Origin: Pseudomonas sp. PDNC002
GTDB taxonomy: Bacteria; Pseudomonadota; Gammaproteobacteria; Pseudomonadales; Pseudomonadaceae
Direction: 5' to 3'
Assembly (NCBI RefSeq): GCF_016919445.1
Contig: NZ_CP070356.1
Span: 2,264,001-2,328,000 of the forward strand
DNA: 64,000 bases
In this document: positions 32,589 to 40,685 of the stretch, one piece after another
How the letters are laid out: the number at the start of each line of letters is the position of its first letter
Position numbering within the stretch: position 1 is the stretch's first letter
Program-made: the position numbers and the translations under genes
The notes under the pieces: model-generated
The model's database searches: none
What the model was told of the DNA's origin: nothing
What the model saw: the letters and a program-made list of their open reading frames with translations, nothing else

Positions 32589-34322
32589 ATGACCGACAGC
32601 GCCGAATACCGGGCCGCGAACGATGCCGTTCGCAGCCGCTTCTTCCACCGAGTCTGGCAACTCACCGCGCCCTACTGGCGCAGCGAAGAAAAGGGCATGG
32701 CCTGGCTGCTGCTGATCGTGGTGATCGCCCTGTCGCTGGTGGGTGTTGCCCTGAACGTTTGGCTCAACAGCTGGTACCGGGACTTTTACAACGCCCTGCA
32801 GAACAAGGACCTGAAGAGCTTCGTCCATCTAATGCTGATGTTCAGCGGCATCGCCGCGGTGTTCATCCTGACGGCCGTGTACCGGCTTTATCTGACTCAG
32901 ATGCTGACAATCCGCTGGCGTCGCTGGCTGACCGAACGGCACTTCGGCGCATGGCTGCAACACAAGAACTACTTCCGCATGGAGCAGGGCGGCCATACCG
33001 ATAACCCTGACCAACGCCTGACCGACGACCTGAAGAGTTTTACCACCACGACCCTCGGCCTGAGCCTTGGCCTGTTGAGCAACGTGGTCAGCCTGGTGTC
33101 CTTTTCGGTGATTCTCTGGGGCGTTTCCGGCAGCATCGAGATATTTGGCGTCACTATCCCCGGCTACATGTTCTGGGCTGCTCTGGTCTACGCCTTGGTC
33201 GGCAGTTGGCTGACCCACCTGATCGCCCGCCGCCTGATCGGTTTGAATAACCGCCAGCAGCGTTACGAGGCGGACCTGCGTTTCGGCCTGGTGCGGGTGC
33301 GCGAGAACGCCGAGAGCATCGCGCTGTACAACGGCGAGGCGAACGAAAACGACAGGCTGATGGCGCGCTTCCGCAATGTCTGGGGCAATTTCTGGGAACT
33401 GATGAAAGTGCAGAAGCGCTTGACCTTCTTTTCCGCGGGATACGGTCAGATCGCCACGGTCTTTCCCTTCATCGTCGCTGCGCCTCGCTACTTTGCCGGG
33501 CAGATCCAACTGGGCGAACTCATGCAGATCAACTCGGCATTCGGCAACGTACAGTCGGCGATGAGCTGGTTCATCGACGCCTACGCCGAACTCGCCAGCT
33601 GGCGCGCCACCTGTGATCGTCTGCTGAGCTTCCGCGCGGCCATGGCCGAGACCTCCCAGGAGTCGGCCAACATCGACGTGCGCAAGAGCGGCGACAGCCT
33701 GCACCTGCAGGACCTTGCCCTCAGCCTGGGGAATGGTCGTGAGCTGCTGGCGGCCACCAGCCTGACGGTGAACGCTGGCGAACACGTGCTGATCGGCGGC
33801 CCGTCCGGCAGTGGCAAGAGCACGCTGTTGCGCGCCATGAGCGGCCTGTGGCGCTACGGTAGCGGCGTGGTGCAGATGCCCCAGGCGCGCAGCCTGTTCG
33901 TCCCGCAGAAGCCCTACCTGCCCATCGGTACCCTGGCGGAAGCGCTCTGCTATCCCGACCCAGGCAACAGCCACGATGCTGAGCGCCTGAAGCACGTGTT
34001 GCAGCTATGTCGCCTGGATTCGCTGGTACCGCGCCTGGACGAGGCCGATCACTGGCAACGGGTTCTCTCGCCGGGCGAACAGCAGCGGCTGGCCATTGCC
34101 CGCGCGCTGCTCTATGCACCGCAGTGGCTGTTCCTCGATGAGGCAACCTCCGCGCTGGACGAGACCGATGAGGCCGCGCTCTATCAGGTGCTGCTGGAGC
34201 AACTGCCCGACACCACCCTCGTCAGCATCGGCCACCGCACCAGCCTGAAACGCTTCCACCCGCGCCAGTTGCGTCTGGAAGAGCATCATTTGCAGGAGAT
34301 CGAAGCCGTTTTGCCGGCGTAG
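32589..34322 (+). CDS. SbmA/BacA-like fused ABC transporter (permease plus ATPase)
   Basis: A 577-residue protein with an N-terminal membrane domain of the SbmA/BacA (ABC_membrane_2) type. Typical features are LNVWLNSWYRDFYNALQ and YRLYLTQMLTIRWRRWLTE, with four to six hydrophobic segments. The cytosolic ATPase domain has Walker A GGPSGSGKST (around residue 403), signature LSPGEQQRLAIARAL and Walker B WLFLDEATSALDE. Family members move peptides, vitamin B12 or antimicrobial peptides across the inner membrane; the direction and substrate here cannot be told. The ATG at 32589 has no clear ribosome-binding site; a GTG at 32574 is an alternative. It follows the roxSR terminator, so it needs its own promoter. 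Confidence 0.88.
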   Translation: MTDSAEYRAANDAVRSRFFHRVWQLTAPYWRSEEKGMAWLLLIVVIALSLVGVALNVWLNSWYRDFYNALQNKDLKSFVHLMLMFSGIAAVFILTAVYRLYLTQMLTIRWRRWLTERHFGAWLQHKNYFRMEQGGHTDNPDQRLTDDLKSFTTTTLGLSLGLLSNVVSLVSFSVILWGVSGSIEIFGVTIPGYMFWAALVYALVGSWLTHLIARRLIGLNNRQQRYEADLRFGLVRVRENAESIALYNGEANENDRLMARFRNVWGNFWELMKVQKRLTFFSAGYGQIATVFPFIVAAPRYFAGQIQLGELMQINSAFGNVQSAMSWFIDAYAELASWRATCDRLLSFRAAMAETSQESANIDVRKSGDSLHLQDLALSLGNGRELLAATSLTVNAGEHVLIGGPSGSGKSTLLRAMSGLWRYGSGVVQMPQARSLFVPQKPYLPIGTLAEALCYPDPGNSHDAERLKHVLQLCRLDSLVPRLDEADHWQRVLSPGEQQRLAIARALLYAPQWLFLDEATSALDETDEAALYQVLLEQLPDTTLVSIGHRTSLKRFHPRQLRLEEHHLQEIEAVLPA

Positions 34323-34514
34323 TGGCAGTTTGATTCACTGGTTAAATGTGATGTCGTTAGTGGGAATCATCTGAAAGCATTCTCATACAGGATGATTTCT
34401 TCTTATTTATTTACATTTTTCAGTGTTTAGCCGCTGCGAAAATTTCAATAGCAGGTACCCTGTGCACCCCGGCCGGGCTAGCGGCCGGTTTCGCTACAGA
34501 TCAACGGTACTGCT
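34323..34514 (+). other. AT-rich intergenic region before the M23 peptidase gene
   Basis: This 192-bp stretch is clearly richer in A+T than its surroundings, notably at 34370-34450 (TTCTTCTTATTTATTTACAT). I see no ORF with a ribosome-binding site and no matched terminator hairpin with a T-run. A short hairpin, CCGGCCGG.. to ..CGGCCGG, lies near 34469-34490 just before the peptidase gene. It most likely carries the promoter of the peptidase-bactofilin operon. Confidence 0.5.
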
Positions 34515-35474
34515 ATGAAGTCCCTTTCACCGTCACGGCAAGCACTGACTCGCTCGGACCTGCGCCTGGTCGACCCCCGTCGACTCGTGCTCGCTGCCGT
34601 CTGCGTGTCGCTGCTGCTGGCCGCTCTGGCGTTCGCCGGCGGTGTGTGGATCGGTCGCTGGCAGACTGCTCCCGCCGTGCAGCCGCCGGAGGCACAAGCC
34701 GATGCCACCGCTGCCGATGACTCGGAGGAGCGCTTCACCGCAGAGCGCGTAGGAGAGCTGGCCGGCCGCCTGCAGGTCCTGGAAAAGGACGCGGAATATC
34801 TGCTCAAGGCGGTGGACAGCCAGCAGGAGATTACCCGCAAGGTCAGCCAGGTCGATCCCGCGCTGATTCCCAAGGCCAGGCCCGCACACTCCGATGGAGA
34901 GGGCGGGATACTGCTGCCGCCGCGCGGATGCAGCGGCACGCCGGCCCGCGACCTGCTGCAGAGCGAGCAATCCATCGTCTGTTTGCGCCGCGTCTTCGAT
35001 CAACTGATGGATCAGGTCGCCCGGCGCAATGCCGATTTCATGGCAATCCCCGCGCGCCGTCCGCTGGAACAGGCACGGCTGGGTTCGCCGTTCGGCAATC
35101 GTGTCGATCCGTTCAATCGCCGCCTGGCGTTCCACTCCGGTCAGGATTTTTCCGCACCGGTCGGCACGCCGATCCATGCGGCGGCGGGCGGTCGGGTCAT
35201 CACAGCCGGCCCGCATACGTCGTACGGCAACCTGGTCGAGATCGACCACGGCAATGGGCTGGTCACGCGGTATGCCCATGCCTCGAAAATCTTCGTGAAG
35301 GTCGGCGACGTCGTATTGCCCGAGCAGAAGATCGCCGCCGTCGGCTCCACGGGGCGCTCCACCGGGGCGCACCTGCATTTCGAAGTGTTGCTCAAGGGGG
35401 AGTTCGTCGATCCGCAGAACTTCCTTTCGCTGGGCGGGATGGAAATAGACAGCGATGGCATGGCTTCGGACTAG
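34515..35474 (+). CDS. Membrane-anchored M23 (LytM-type) peptidoglycan endopeptidase
   Basis: A 319-residue protein with a cytosolic N-terminus and one membrane segment (LVLAAVCVSLLLAALAFAGG, residues 24-43). A short coiled-coil region (about 72-115) precedes a C-terminal M23 domain. The zinc and catalytic residues are all present: H207 and D211 (HSGQD), H255 (YAHAS), H286 and H288 (GAHLHFEV). The glycine-rich VGSTGRSTG stretch is typical. It should cut peptide crosslinks in periplasmic peptidoglycan. Its stop region overlaps the next gene by 20 bases, and a bactofilin follows, a pairing known from shape-determining loci in other bacteria. Confidence 0.9.
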   Translation: MKSLSPSRQALTRSDLRLVDPRRLVLAAVCVSLLLAALAFAGGVWIGRWQTAPAVQPPEAQADATAADDSEERFTAERVGELAGRLQVLEKDAEYLLKAVDSQQEITRKVSQVDPALIPKARPAHSDGEGGILLPPRGCSGTPARDLLQSEQSIVCLRRVFDQLMDQVARRNADFMAIPARRPLEQARLGSPFGNRVDPFNRRLAFHSGQDFSAPVGTPIHAAAGGRVITAGPHTSYGNLVEIDHGNGLVTRYAHASKIFVKVGDVVLPEQKIAAVGSTGRSTGAHLHFEVLLKGEFVDPQNFLSLGGMEIDSDGMASD

Positions 35475-35820
35475 ACGACTCGACACGCGCCAACTGCTGC
35501 ACGCCGAGCATCGCCCGCATGTGCCTCGTGGTTACGCCGGGTTGGTGTGGGGCGCGCTGCTGGTCGCGATCCTGGCGAGCGGCTTCGCGGGCTGGTACTG
35601 GATGCGCCAGGGCGACCAACACCAGGCGCAGCAGCGCATCGCCGAACTGGAAGCGCGCAACCAGGAATTGACCGAGGCCCTGGAACGCGAGCGGCTGCAG
35701 GTGAACGAGGAGAAGGCGAACCGCGATCAGTTGATGCGCCGCATCGACGCGATGTCCGCCCAGATCAAGCAATTGAAGACGGAGCAGGCGTTCTATCGCC
35801 AGCAGAAACCCGGGAAATAG
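35455..35820 (+). CDS. Single-pass membrane coiled-coil protein between M23 peptidase and bactofilin
   Basis: A 121-residue protein of unrecognised family. It has a basic N-terminus, one membrane segment (AGLVWGALLVAILASGFAGWYW) and a long periplasmic coiled coil (about residues 55-115) with heptad-like leucines, e.g. RIAELEARNQELTEALERER. Its ORF overlaps the peptidase gene by 20 bases and is 18 bases before the bactofilin gene, so it is translationally tied to both. A scaffold or adaptor linking the cytosolic bactofilin polymer to the periplasmic peptidase is a reasonable inference but is not shown by sequence. Confidence 0.75.
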   Translation: MAWLRTRRLDTRQLLHAEHRPHVPRGYAGLVWGALLVAILASGFAGWYWMRQGDQHQAQQRIAELEARNQELTEALERERLQVNEEKANRDQLMRRIDAMSAQIKQLKTEQAFYRQQKPGK

Positions 35821-35838
35821 GCCGTCGGAGGAGAAGTC

Positions 35839-36279
35839 ATGTTCAGCAACAGCAAGAAAAAGGGCCCACAGGTATCGGTGGACAAGTTCTCCAGCCTACT
35901 GTCGGGCAACGTCGCCCTGGTCGGTGACGTGCAGTTCGAGGACGGCCTGAAGATTCTTGGCACCGTGAAGGGCAACGTCAACCACAAGCCCGGCGCTGCG
36001 AGCCTGCTGGCACTCAGTGCGGAAGGGCGCATCGAGGGCAACGTGAGCAGCTACGACGCGCTGATCGACGGCACCATCATCGGCGACCTGTATGTCGAGC
36101 ACCTGCTGGAACTGCACTCCAATGCGCGGGTCATCGGCAACATCCAGTATCGCCAGCTGAGCATGGAAAATGGCGCCACCGTCGACGGCAAGCTGACCCG
36201 CCTGGCGGATGGCGAGGCGCCGAAACCGCTGGAATTGCCGGCACCGGTCAGGAGCGAAACGGCCGACGCGGAGGCCTGA
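35839..36279 (+). CDS. Bactofilin (polymer-forming cytoskeletal protein)
   Basis: A 146-residue bactofilin of usual size. The central beta-helix shows the repeated G-hydrophobic pattern (GNVALVGDVQFEDGLKILG, GTVKGNV, AEGRIEGNV, IDGTIIGDL, ARVIGNI, ATVDGKL), flanked by short unstructured tails. Bactofilins self-assemble without nucleotide into filaments at the inner membrane and often position peptidoglycan hydrolases of the M23 family. An ideal ribosome-binding site (GGAGGAGAAG) precedes the ATG. It is the third gene of the M23/coiled-coil/bactofilin unit. Confidence 0.93.
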   Translation: MFSNSKKKGPQVSVDKFSSLLSGNVALVGDVQFEDGLKILGTVKGNVNHKPGAASLLALSAEGRIEGNVSSYDALIDGTIIGDLYVEHLLELHSNARVIGNIQYRQLSMENGATVDGKLTRLADGEAPKPLELPAPVRSETADAEA

Positions 36280-36347
36280 TCCGTCCTCGGCGGAGGGTAC
36301 ATAGCTTGCTATGATTTCGCGCTTCGCCGCCCTGATGTCGTCCTCCC

Positions 36348-37289
36348 ATGCTCGCACTCCTGCTCCAGACCCTCAGCATCACCGCACCGGTCTTCGCCAT
36401 GCTGTTTCTGGGAGTGCTGCTGCGCCGCGTCGGGGCGATCAACCCGGAGTTCATCAAGACCGCGTCGGCCCTGGTGTTCAACGCCACCATGCCGGCGATG
36501 CTATTCCTCGGCATCTACCATTCCGACCTGCACAGCGCGGCACGTCCTGAGGTCCTCCTGTTCTTCTGCGTGGCGACCCTGGCGGGCTTCCTGCTGGCCT
36601 GGGGCTGGGCGGCGTGGCGGGTCCCGCGCGAGGAGCGCGGCGTCTACGTGCAGGGCTCGTTCCGCGGCAACAACGGCATCATCGGCCTGGCGCTGGCCAC
36701 CAGCCTCTATGGCGACCATGGCCTGGCCCTGGGCTCGGTGCTCGCCGCCCTGGTGATCCTTTGCTACAACACGCTCTCGTCGGTGGTGTTGGCGATCTAC
36801 AGCCCGAGCATGAAATCCGATCCGCTGAGCATCGCCAGGAATGTCATCAGCAACCCACTGATCATCAGCGTGCTGGCCGCGCTGCCTTTCTCCTGGTTCG
36901 CCATCGGCCTGCCCGCCTGGCTGCTGACCTCCGCCGACTACTTTGCCCAGATGACCCTGCCGCTGGCGCTGGTGTGCATCGGGGGAACGCTGTCCCTGGC
37001 TTCGCTGAGGGAAAGCGGCGGCCTGGCCCTCAGCGCGAGCCTGATGAAGATGGTGTGGTTGCCCCTGGTCTGTACCTCCGCGGCCTGGATGCTGGGTTTT
37101 CGCGGCGCCGAGTTGGGCATCCTCTTCCTCTATTTCGCCAGCCCCACGGCGGCGGCCAGCTATGTGATGGCCCGCGCCGCCAACGGCAACCACGAGCTGG
37201 CGGCATCGATCATCGTCATCACCACGCTGGTGGCGGCAGTGACGACCAACGTCGGCATTTTCGTCCTGCAATGGGGCGGCTGGATGTGA
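36348..37289 (+). CDS. AEC-family (auxin efflux carrier-type) transporter
   Basis: A 313-residue integral membrane protein with about ten hydrophobic segments arranged as two five-helix halves. It carries the family motif QGSFRGNNGIIGLALA in the first half and PLALVCIGGTLSLASL in the second. AEC proteins export or import small organic anions or amino acids such as malate; the substrate here is unknown. It follows the bactofilin by 68 bases, so it may belong to the same transcript. The mag operon starts 167 bases downstream. Confidence 0.88.
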   Translation: MLALLLQTLSITAPVFAMLFLGVLLRRVGAINPEFIKTASALVFNATMPAMLFLGIYHSDLHSAARPEVLLFFCVATLAGFLLAWGWAAWRVPREERGVYVQGSFRGNNGIIGLALATSLYGDHGLALGSVLAALVILCYNTLSSVVLAIYSPSMKSDPLSIARNVISNPLIISVLAALPFSWFAIGLPAWLLTSADYFAQMTLPLALVCIGGTLSLASLRESGGLALSASLMKMVWLPLVCTSAAWMLGFRGAELGILFLYFASPTAAASYVMARAANGNHELAASIIVITTLVAAVTTNVGIFVLQWGGWM

Positions 37290-37456
37290 CCTGATCGGGG
37301 CGATCTGCTTCCAATAAGGGTGAGTTAATGGCTACCGGGTTTGTAGGATATTTCTGAAAGATCGTCCTGTATCCCAACGCTGAGCGAAGGCCGTTCCGCG
37401 TACCGACAAGACCGGTTACATTTGGCTCCCCCGCATTGCAGGATCAAGGAATGTTC
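37290..37456 (+). promoter_or_regulatory. mag operon leader with tandem GGA motifs at the ribosome-binding site
   Basis: This 167-bp interval separates the AEC gene from magA. Two GGA motifs (37441-37443 and 37448-37450, in GCAGGATCAAGGAATG) overlap the magA ribosome-binding site. That is the arrangement expected for RsmA/CsrA binding. In P. aeruginosa the mag operon is reported to be under Gac/Rsm post-transcriptional control. Promoter boxes are not clear to me. Confidence 0.45.
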
Positions 37457-38266
37457 ATGCAGCCCACGCGCCGGATTATTCGTGCCGCACTCTATCTGTC
37501 AGCCAGTTTCCTGGCTGCGACGGTGGCTGCCGAACCGGGTGCGGAGCTCACCAGTCCCAGCGCTGGCTGGCGTTACTCGGGGCTCAACGATGATCCCAGC
37601 ATTCCCCGCGTGGCCTATCCCACCCCGCCCATCGATCGTGGCGGGGTCCGTGGCCGCAGCCTGATCGAAGGCCACCTGCGCGAAGTGGCCGGCGTGGACC
37701 GCGCCCAGCGCCTGGTCGTCAATGGCAATCCCCTGCCGCTTTATACCGATGCTGAAGGCAAGTTCGTCCGTCCGTACAACTTCGGCGCCGGCAGCAACAG
37801 CGTCGAAGTCGCCAGCGCCGAGGGCAAGTCCCTCAAGCGCATCCAGTTCTACGAGGCCAACAACAGCCGGATACCGCCGCGTATCCGCTTGGTGCTGGGC
37901 TGGAACGATCCCAAGGCCGAACTCGATCTGCATATCGTCACCCCGGATGGCCAACATGCCTTCTGGGCCAATCCGCGCCTGAGCAACGGCGGCGGCCTCG
38001 ACCCGGACGGCGTCGACGGTCCCGGTCCGGAAATGTTCACCATGGCGGCTCCGCTGCATGGCACTTACCTGGTCTATGTCAATTACTGGGGCAACCTGAA
38101 CAGTCAGGGTTACAACTTCCAGGCCGGTAGCAACGAGCAGGACGTGATCACCGCCGAGATCAACCTGGTGTTCAACGAAAATACCGTCAACGAGAAGCGC
38201 GAGACCTTCGTGGTGCCCATGCGCACCATCGGTGATCTGGTGCTGGTGAAGACCTTCAATTACTGA
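37457..38266 (+). CDS. magA: MagA-like DUF2135 periplasmic protein
   Basis: A 269-residue secreted protein with signal peptide MQPTRRIIRAALYLSASFLAATVAA (cleavage near AAEPG). The C-terminal DUF2135 region has RIRLVLGWNDPKAELDLHIVTPDG, split for reading, then GTYLVYVNYWGN. The central EGHLREV..RLVVNGNPLPLYTDAEGKF portion looks like a beta-sandwich. I use the ATG at 37457, six bases from AAGGA, rather than the ATG at 37451, which abuts it. It is the first gene of magA-F; P. aeruginosa MagA is reported to associate with the macroglobulin MagD. It is paralogous to the last gene, magF. Confidence 0.85.
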   Translation: MQPTRRIIRAALYLSASFLAATVAAEPGAELTSPSAGWRYSGLNDDPSIPRVAYPTPPIDRGGVRGRSLIEGHLREVAGVDRAQRLVVNGNPLPLYTDAEGKFVRPYNFGAGSNSVEVASAEGKSLKRIQFYEANNSRIPPRIRLVLGWNDPKAELDLHIVTPDGQHAFWANPRLSNGGGLDPDGVDGPGPEMFTMAAPLHGTYLVYVNYWGNLNSQGYNFQAGSNEQDVITAEINLVFNENTVNEKRETFVVPMRTIGDLVLVKTFNY

Positions 38267-38304
38267 ATTCGCCCCTCGCAGGGATGACACGGGACAAGCG
38301 ATCC

Positions 38305-40056
38305 ATGAGCGACAACACCCCCTCCAGCAGCCAAGACAGCATCCCCACGCCGCCTGCCGCCCAGCCTCCACGCCGCGGCCCGCTGATCGCAATCGGTGTA
38401 GTGGCCGCCGCGCTGGTCGCTGGCGGCCTGGCCCTGGCGTTCGGCCTGATTCCCGCGTTCCATTCGGCGCCGGTGGGCTCCCTTGAGGCGCCGGAGAATC
38501 CGGACGTCGTGCGTGACCTGAAACGCCCGGATGCACTGATCGAAAGCGCCTCCCTCAGCCAGTTGCCCAAGGCCGTGCTGGAAGTACCGCTGCTGCGCGA
38601 CGTGCTCACCGAGGACTTCGTCTTCTACTACGAGAACAACGCCGACCGCCTGGGCCTGACCGGCACCCTGCGACGCATCGTCTACGAGCACGACCTGACG
38701 CTGAAGGACAGCGTGATCGAGGAACTGCTCGACCAGCCGGCCCAGGTAGCCCTGTGGCGCGGCGCCGATGGCCGTCTGCGCGACTTCATGGTGGTGCTCA
38801 AGCGTGGCGGGCTGGCCAAGGTACTGGAGCCGCTGGCCAAGGTCGCGGCTGATGACACCCAGTTGAAGAAGGTCTCGGAGATTCAGGTGAAGGGCAGTGC
38901 CACGCCTGTCTACAGCCTGCGCTACGGCGCCGAGAAGACACTGCTGTTCGTTTCCCGTGGCGACCAGATGCTGGTGCTGTCGAACCCGAAGATGCTCTTC
39001 CCCAACCCGGACTACGACAAGCTGGGCGAGCCCGATGCGGCCATCGCCAAGGACCTGGGAACCGCGCTGGAAGGCGAACCGCTGTTCGCCAAGGACTTCG
39101 CCCTGGAGCCGCGCGGTGAGCTGAAGCAGCGCATCACCCTGGGTGCCGGTGTGCTCGCCATGGGCTACCAACGCTTCATCCCGACGTTTGCCGGTGTGCG
39201 CTTCGAACAGGGAAAGGACGGCTGGCACAGCTACCTGGCGCTCAATGAAGTGGCGCGCCAGCCGGACCTGGACTTTACCCCCGTCTGGCAGGCCATGCCC
39301 ATGGGCGCCAGCGCCTGCGTTGCGCTGCCGGTCACGCCGGGCCTGTACGACAACATGCTGGTGAAGCTGGGGGCCGAGCAGAAGATGGCCGCGGCCTTCT
39401 CCGAGCATCTCTCCGGTGCTGCCGGCCTCTGCTGGTACCCGGATTCGCGCCTGCATTCGCCGCTGCTCGCGGTGAAGCTCGACGCCCCGGCTAGCCCTGA
39501 GCTGGACGAGCAACTGGGCAAGCTGTTCGGCAGCATGATCGGTGCTTACGAGGCCAATGTGGAGGCGGGTGCCTTCGAGGTGGAAAGCCGCGCCGAGGGT
39601 GACGGCCGCCTGTGGCAGCGCCAGGTCAGCTCGCGTTTCGGCCAGTACCCGGCCAGCGAGGCGGAGAACCCGGACCAGGTCAGCGGCAATGGTTTCTTCC
39701 GCGTCAGCCTGCTGCGCGATGGCAACACGCTGCTGTTCTCCATCGACGACAAGTTGCTGGACAAGGCCCGCAACACCCTGGCCAAGCGCTACCCGCCGCT
39801 GGCCGATGTGCTGCCCACGGACGCCCTGGTGCCCGCCTACCTGGCGCCCAAGACGCTGTCCGAACTCCTCAAGCGTGAAACCCTCGACAGCCTGCCTCAG
39901 GACATCGAGCCGGTGTTCCGCAACGCCGCCGACACGCTGCTCCTGCCGCGCCTGAAGACCCTCGCCGGCAACGGCTCCTACGCCCTGACCCTGCCGGCCG
40001 GCAGCGAGCCGAGCGGCGAATGGGAGTGGCTGCCGCTGGAATGGAAGGCGCTGTGA
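38305..40056 (+). CDS. magB: MagB-like DUF2138 membrane-anchored protein
   Basis: A 583-residue protein of the DUF2138 family. It has a short cytosolic proline-rich tail, one membrane segment ([24 protein letters not shown], roughly residues 26-48 from the chosen start) and a large periplasmic domain without recognisable catalytic motifs. The ATG at 38305 is favoured; one at 38284 has a ribosome-binding site that is too close. Homologues (E. coli YfaA) always accompany the alpha-2-macroglobulin YfaS/MagD, so it is probably part of the same periplasmic complex. The stop overlaps the magC start. Confidence 0.82.
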   Translation: MSDNTPSSSQDSIPTPPAAQPPRRGPLIAIGVVAAALVAGGLALAFGLIPAFHSAPVGSLEAPENPDVVRDLKRPDALIESASLSQLPKAVLEVPLLRDVLTEDFVFYYENNADRLGLTGTLRRIVYEHDLTLKDSVIEELLDQPAQVALWRGADGRLRDFMVVLKRGGLAKVLEPLAKVAADDTQLKKVSEIQVKGSATPVYSLRYGAEKTLLFVSRGDQMLVLSNPKMLFPNPDYDKLGEPDAAIAKDLGTALEGEPLFAKDFALEPRGELKQRITLGAGVLAMGYQRFIPTFAGVRFEQGKDGWHSYLALNEVARQPDLDFTPVWQAMPMGASACVALPVTPGLYDNMLVKLGAEQKMAAAFSEHLSGAAGLCWYPDSRLHSPLLAVKLDAPASPELDEQLGKLFGSMIGAYEANVEAGAFEVESRAEGDGRLWQRQVSSRFGQYPASEAENPDQVSGNGFFRVSLLRDGNTLLFSIDDKLLDKARNTLAKRYPPLADVLPTDALVPAYLAPKTLSELLKRETLDSLPQDIEPVFRNAADTLLLPRLKTLAGNGSYALTLPAGSEPSGEWEWLPLEWKAL

Positions 40057-40685
40057 TTCGAGCTCCCCTCACGCTGCTCGCCGGTCTGCTTGTCGCCACG
40101 CTGGCGCACGCGACGGAGCCTGCGCTGGACTCGCAGCAGACCCAGGTGTTTCGCGCCTGGTTCGTGCGCATCGCCGAGGAGCAGTTGCGCCGCGGGCCGA
40201 ACCCGCGCTGGTACCAGCAGGACTGCGCGGGGCTGGTGCGCTTCGCCGCCAACGAGGCGCTGAAGGTCCACGACGCCAAGTGGCTGCGCGCCAACGGCAT
40301 GTCCAACCGCTATCTGCCGCCGGAGCTGGAATTGTCCGACGCGCAGCGCAACCTCGCACAGACCTGGCAGCAGGGCGGCGGCAAGACCGGCCCCTACGTC
40401 AACGCGATCAAACTCATTCAATACAACAGCCAGCTCGTCGGCCGCGACCTCAACCAGGCGCGCCCCGGCGATCTGATGTTCTTCGACCAGGGCGATGACC
40501 AGCATCTGATGATCTGGATGGGCCGCGACATCGCTTATCACACCGGCACTCGTACGGCGACCGACAACGGCATGCGCTCGGTCAGCCTGCAACAACTCAT
40601 GACATGGAAGGACACCCGATGGATACCCGACGAATCCAATCCCAACTTTATCGGCGTCTATCGCTTGTCCTTCCTGACCCGATGA
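40053..40685 (+). CDS. magC: MagC-like DUF1175 protein with NlpC/P60-like Cys and His motifs
   Basis: A 210-residue secreted protein with signal peptide [20 protein letters not shown]. It belongs to DUF1175 (E. coli YfaT). C58 lies in [13 protein letters not shown], which resembles the catalytic Cys motif of NlpC/P60 peptidases (DCSGLV). H151 lies in [19 protein letters not shown], which resembles their GDL(V/I)FF...H motif. An NlpC/P60-type amidase activity on cell-wall peptide is therefore plausible, though I have not compared structures. The GTG at 40053 overlaps the magB stop (GTGA) with GGAAGG just upstream. The 3' end overlaps magD by four bases. Confidence 0.8.
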   Translation: MIRAPLTLLAGLLVATLAHATEPALDSQQTQVFRAWFVRIAEEQLRRGPNPRWYQQDCAGLVRFAANEALKVHDAKWLRANGMSNRYLPPELELSDAQRNLAQTWQQGGGKTGPYVNAIKLIQYNSQLVGRDLNQARPGDLMFFDQGDDQHLMIWMGRDIAYHTGTRTATDNGMRSVSLQQLMTWKDTRWIPDESNPNFIGVYRLSFLTR

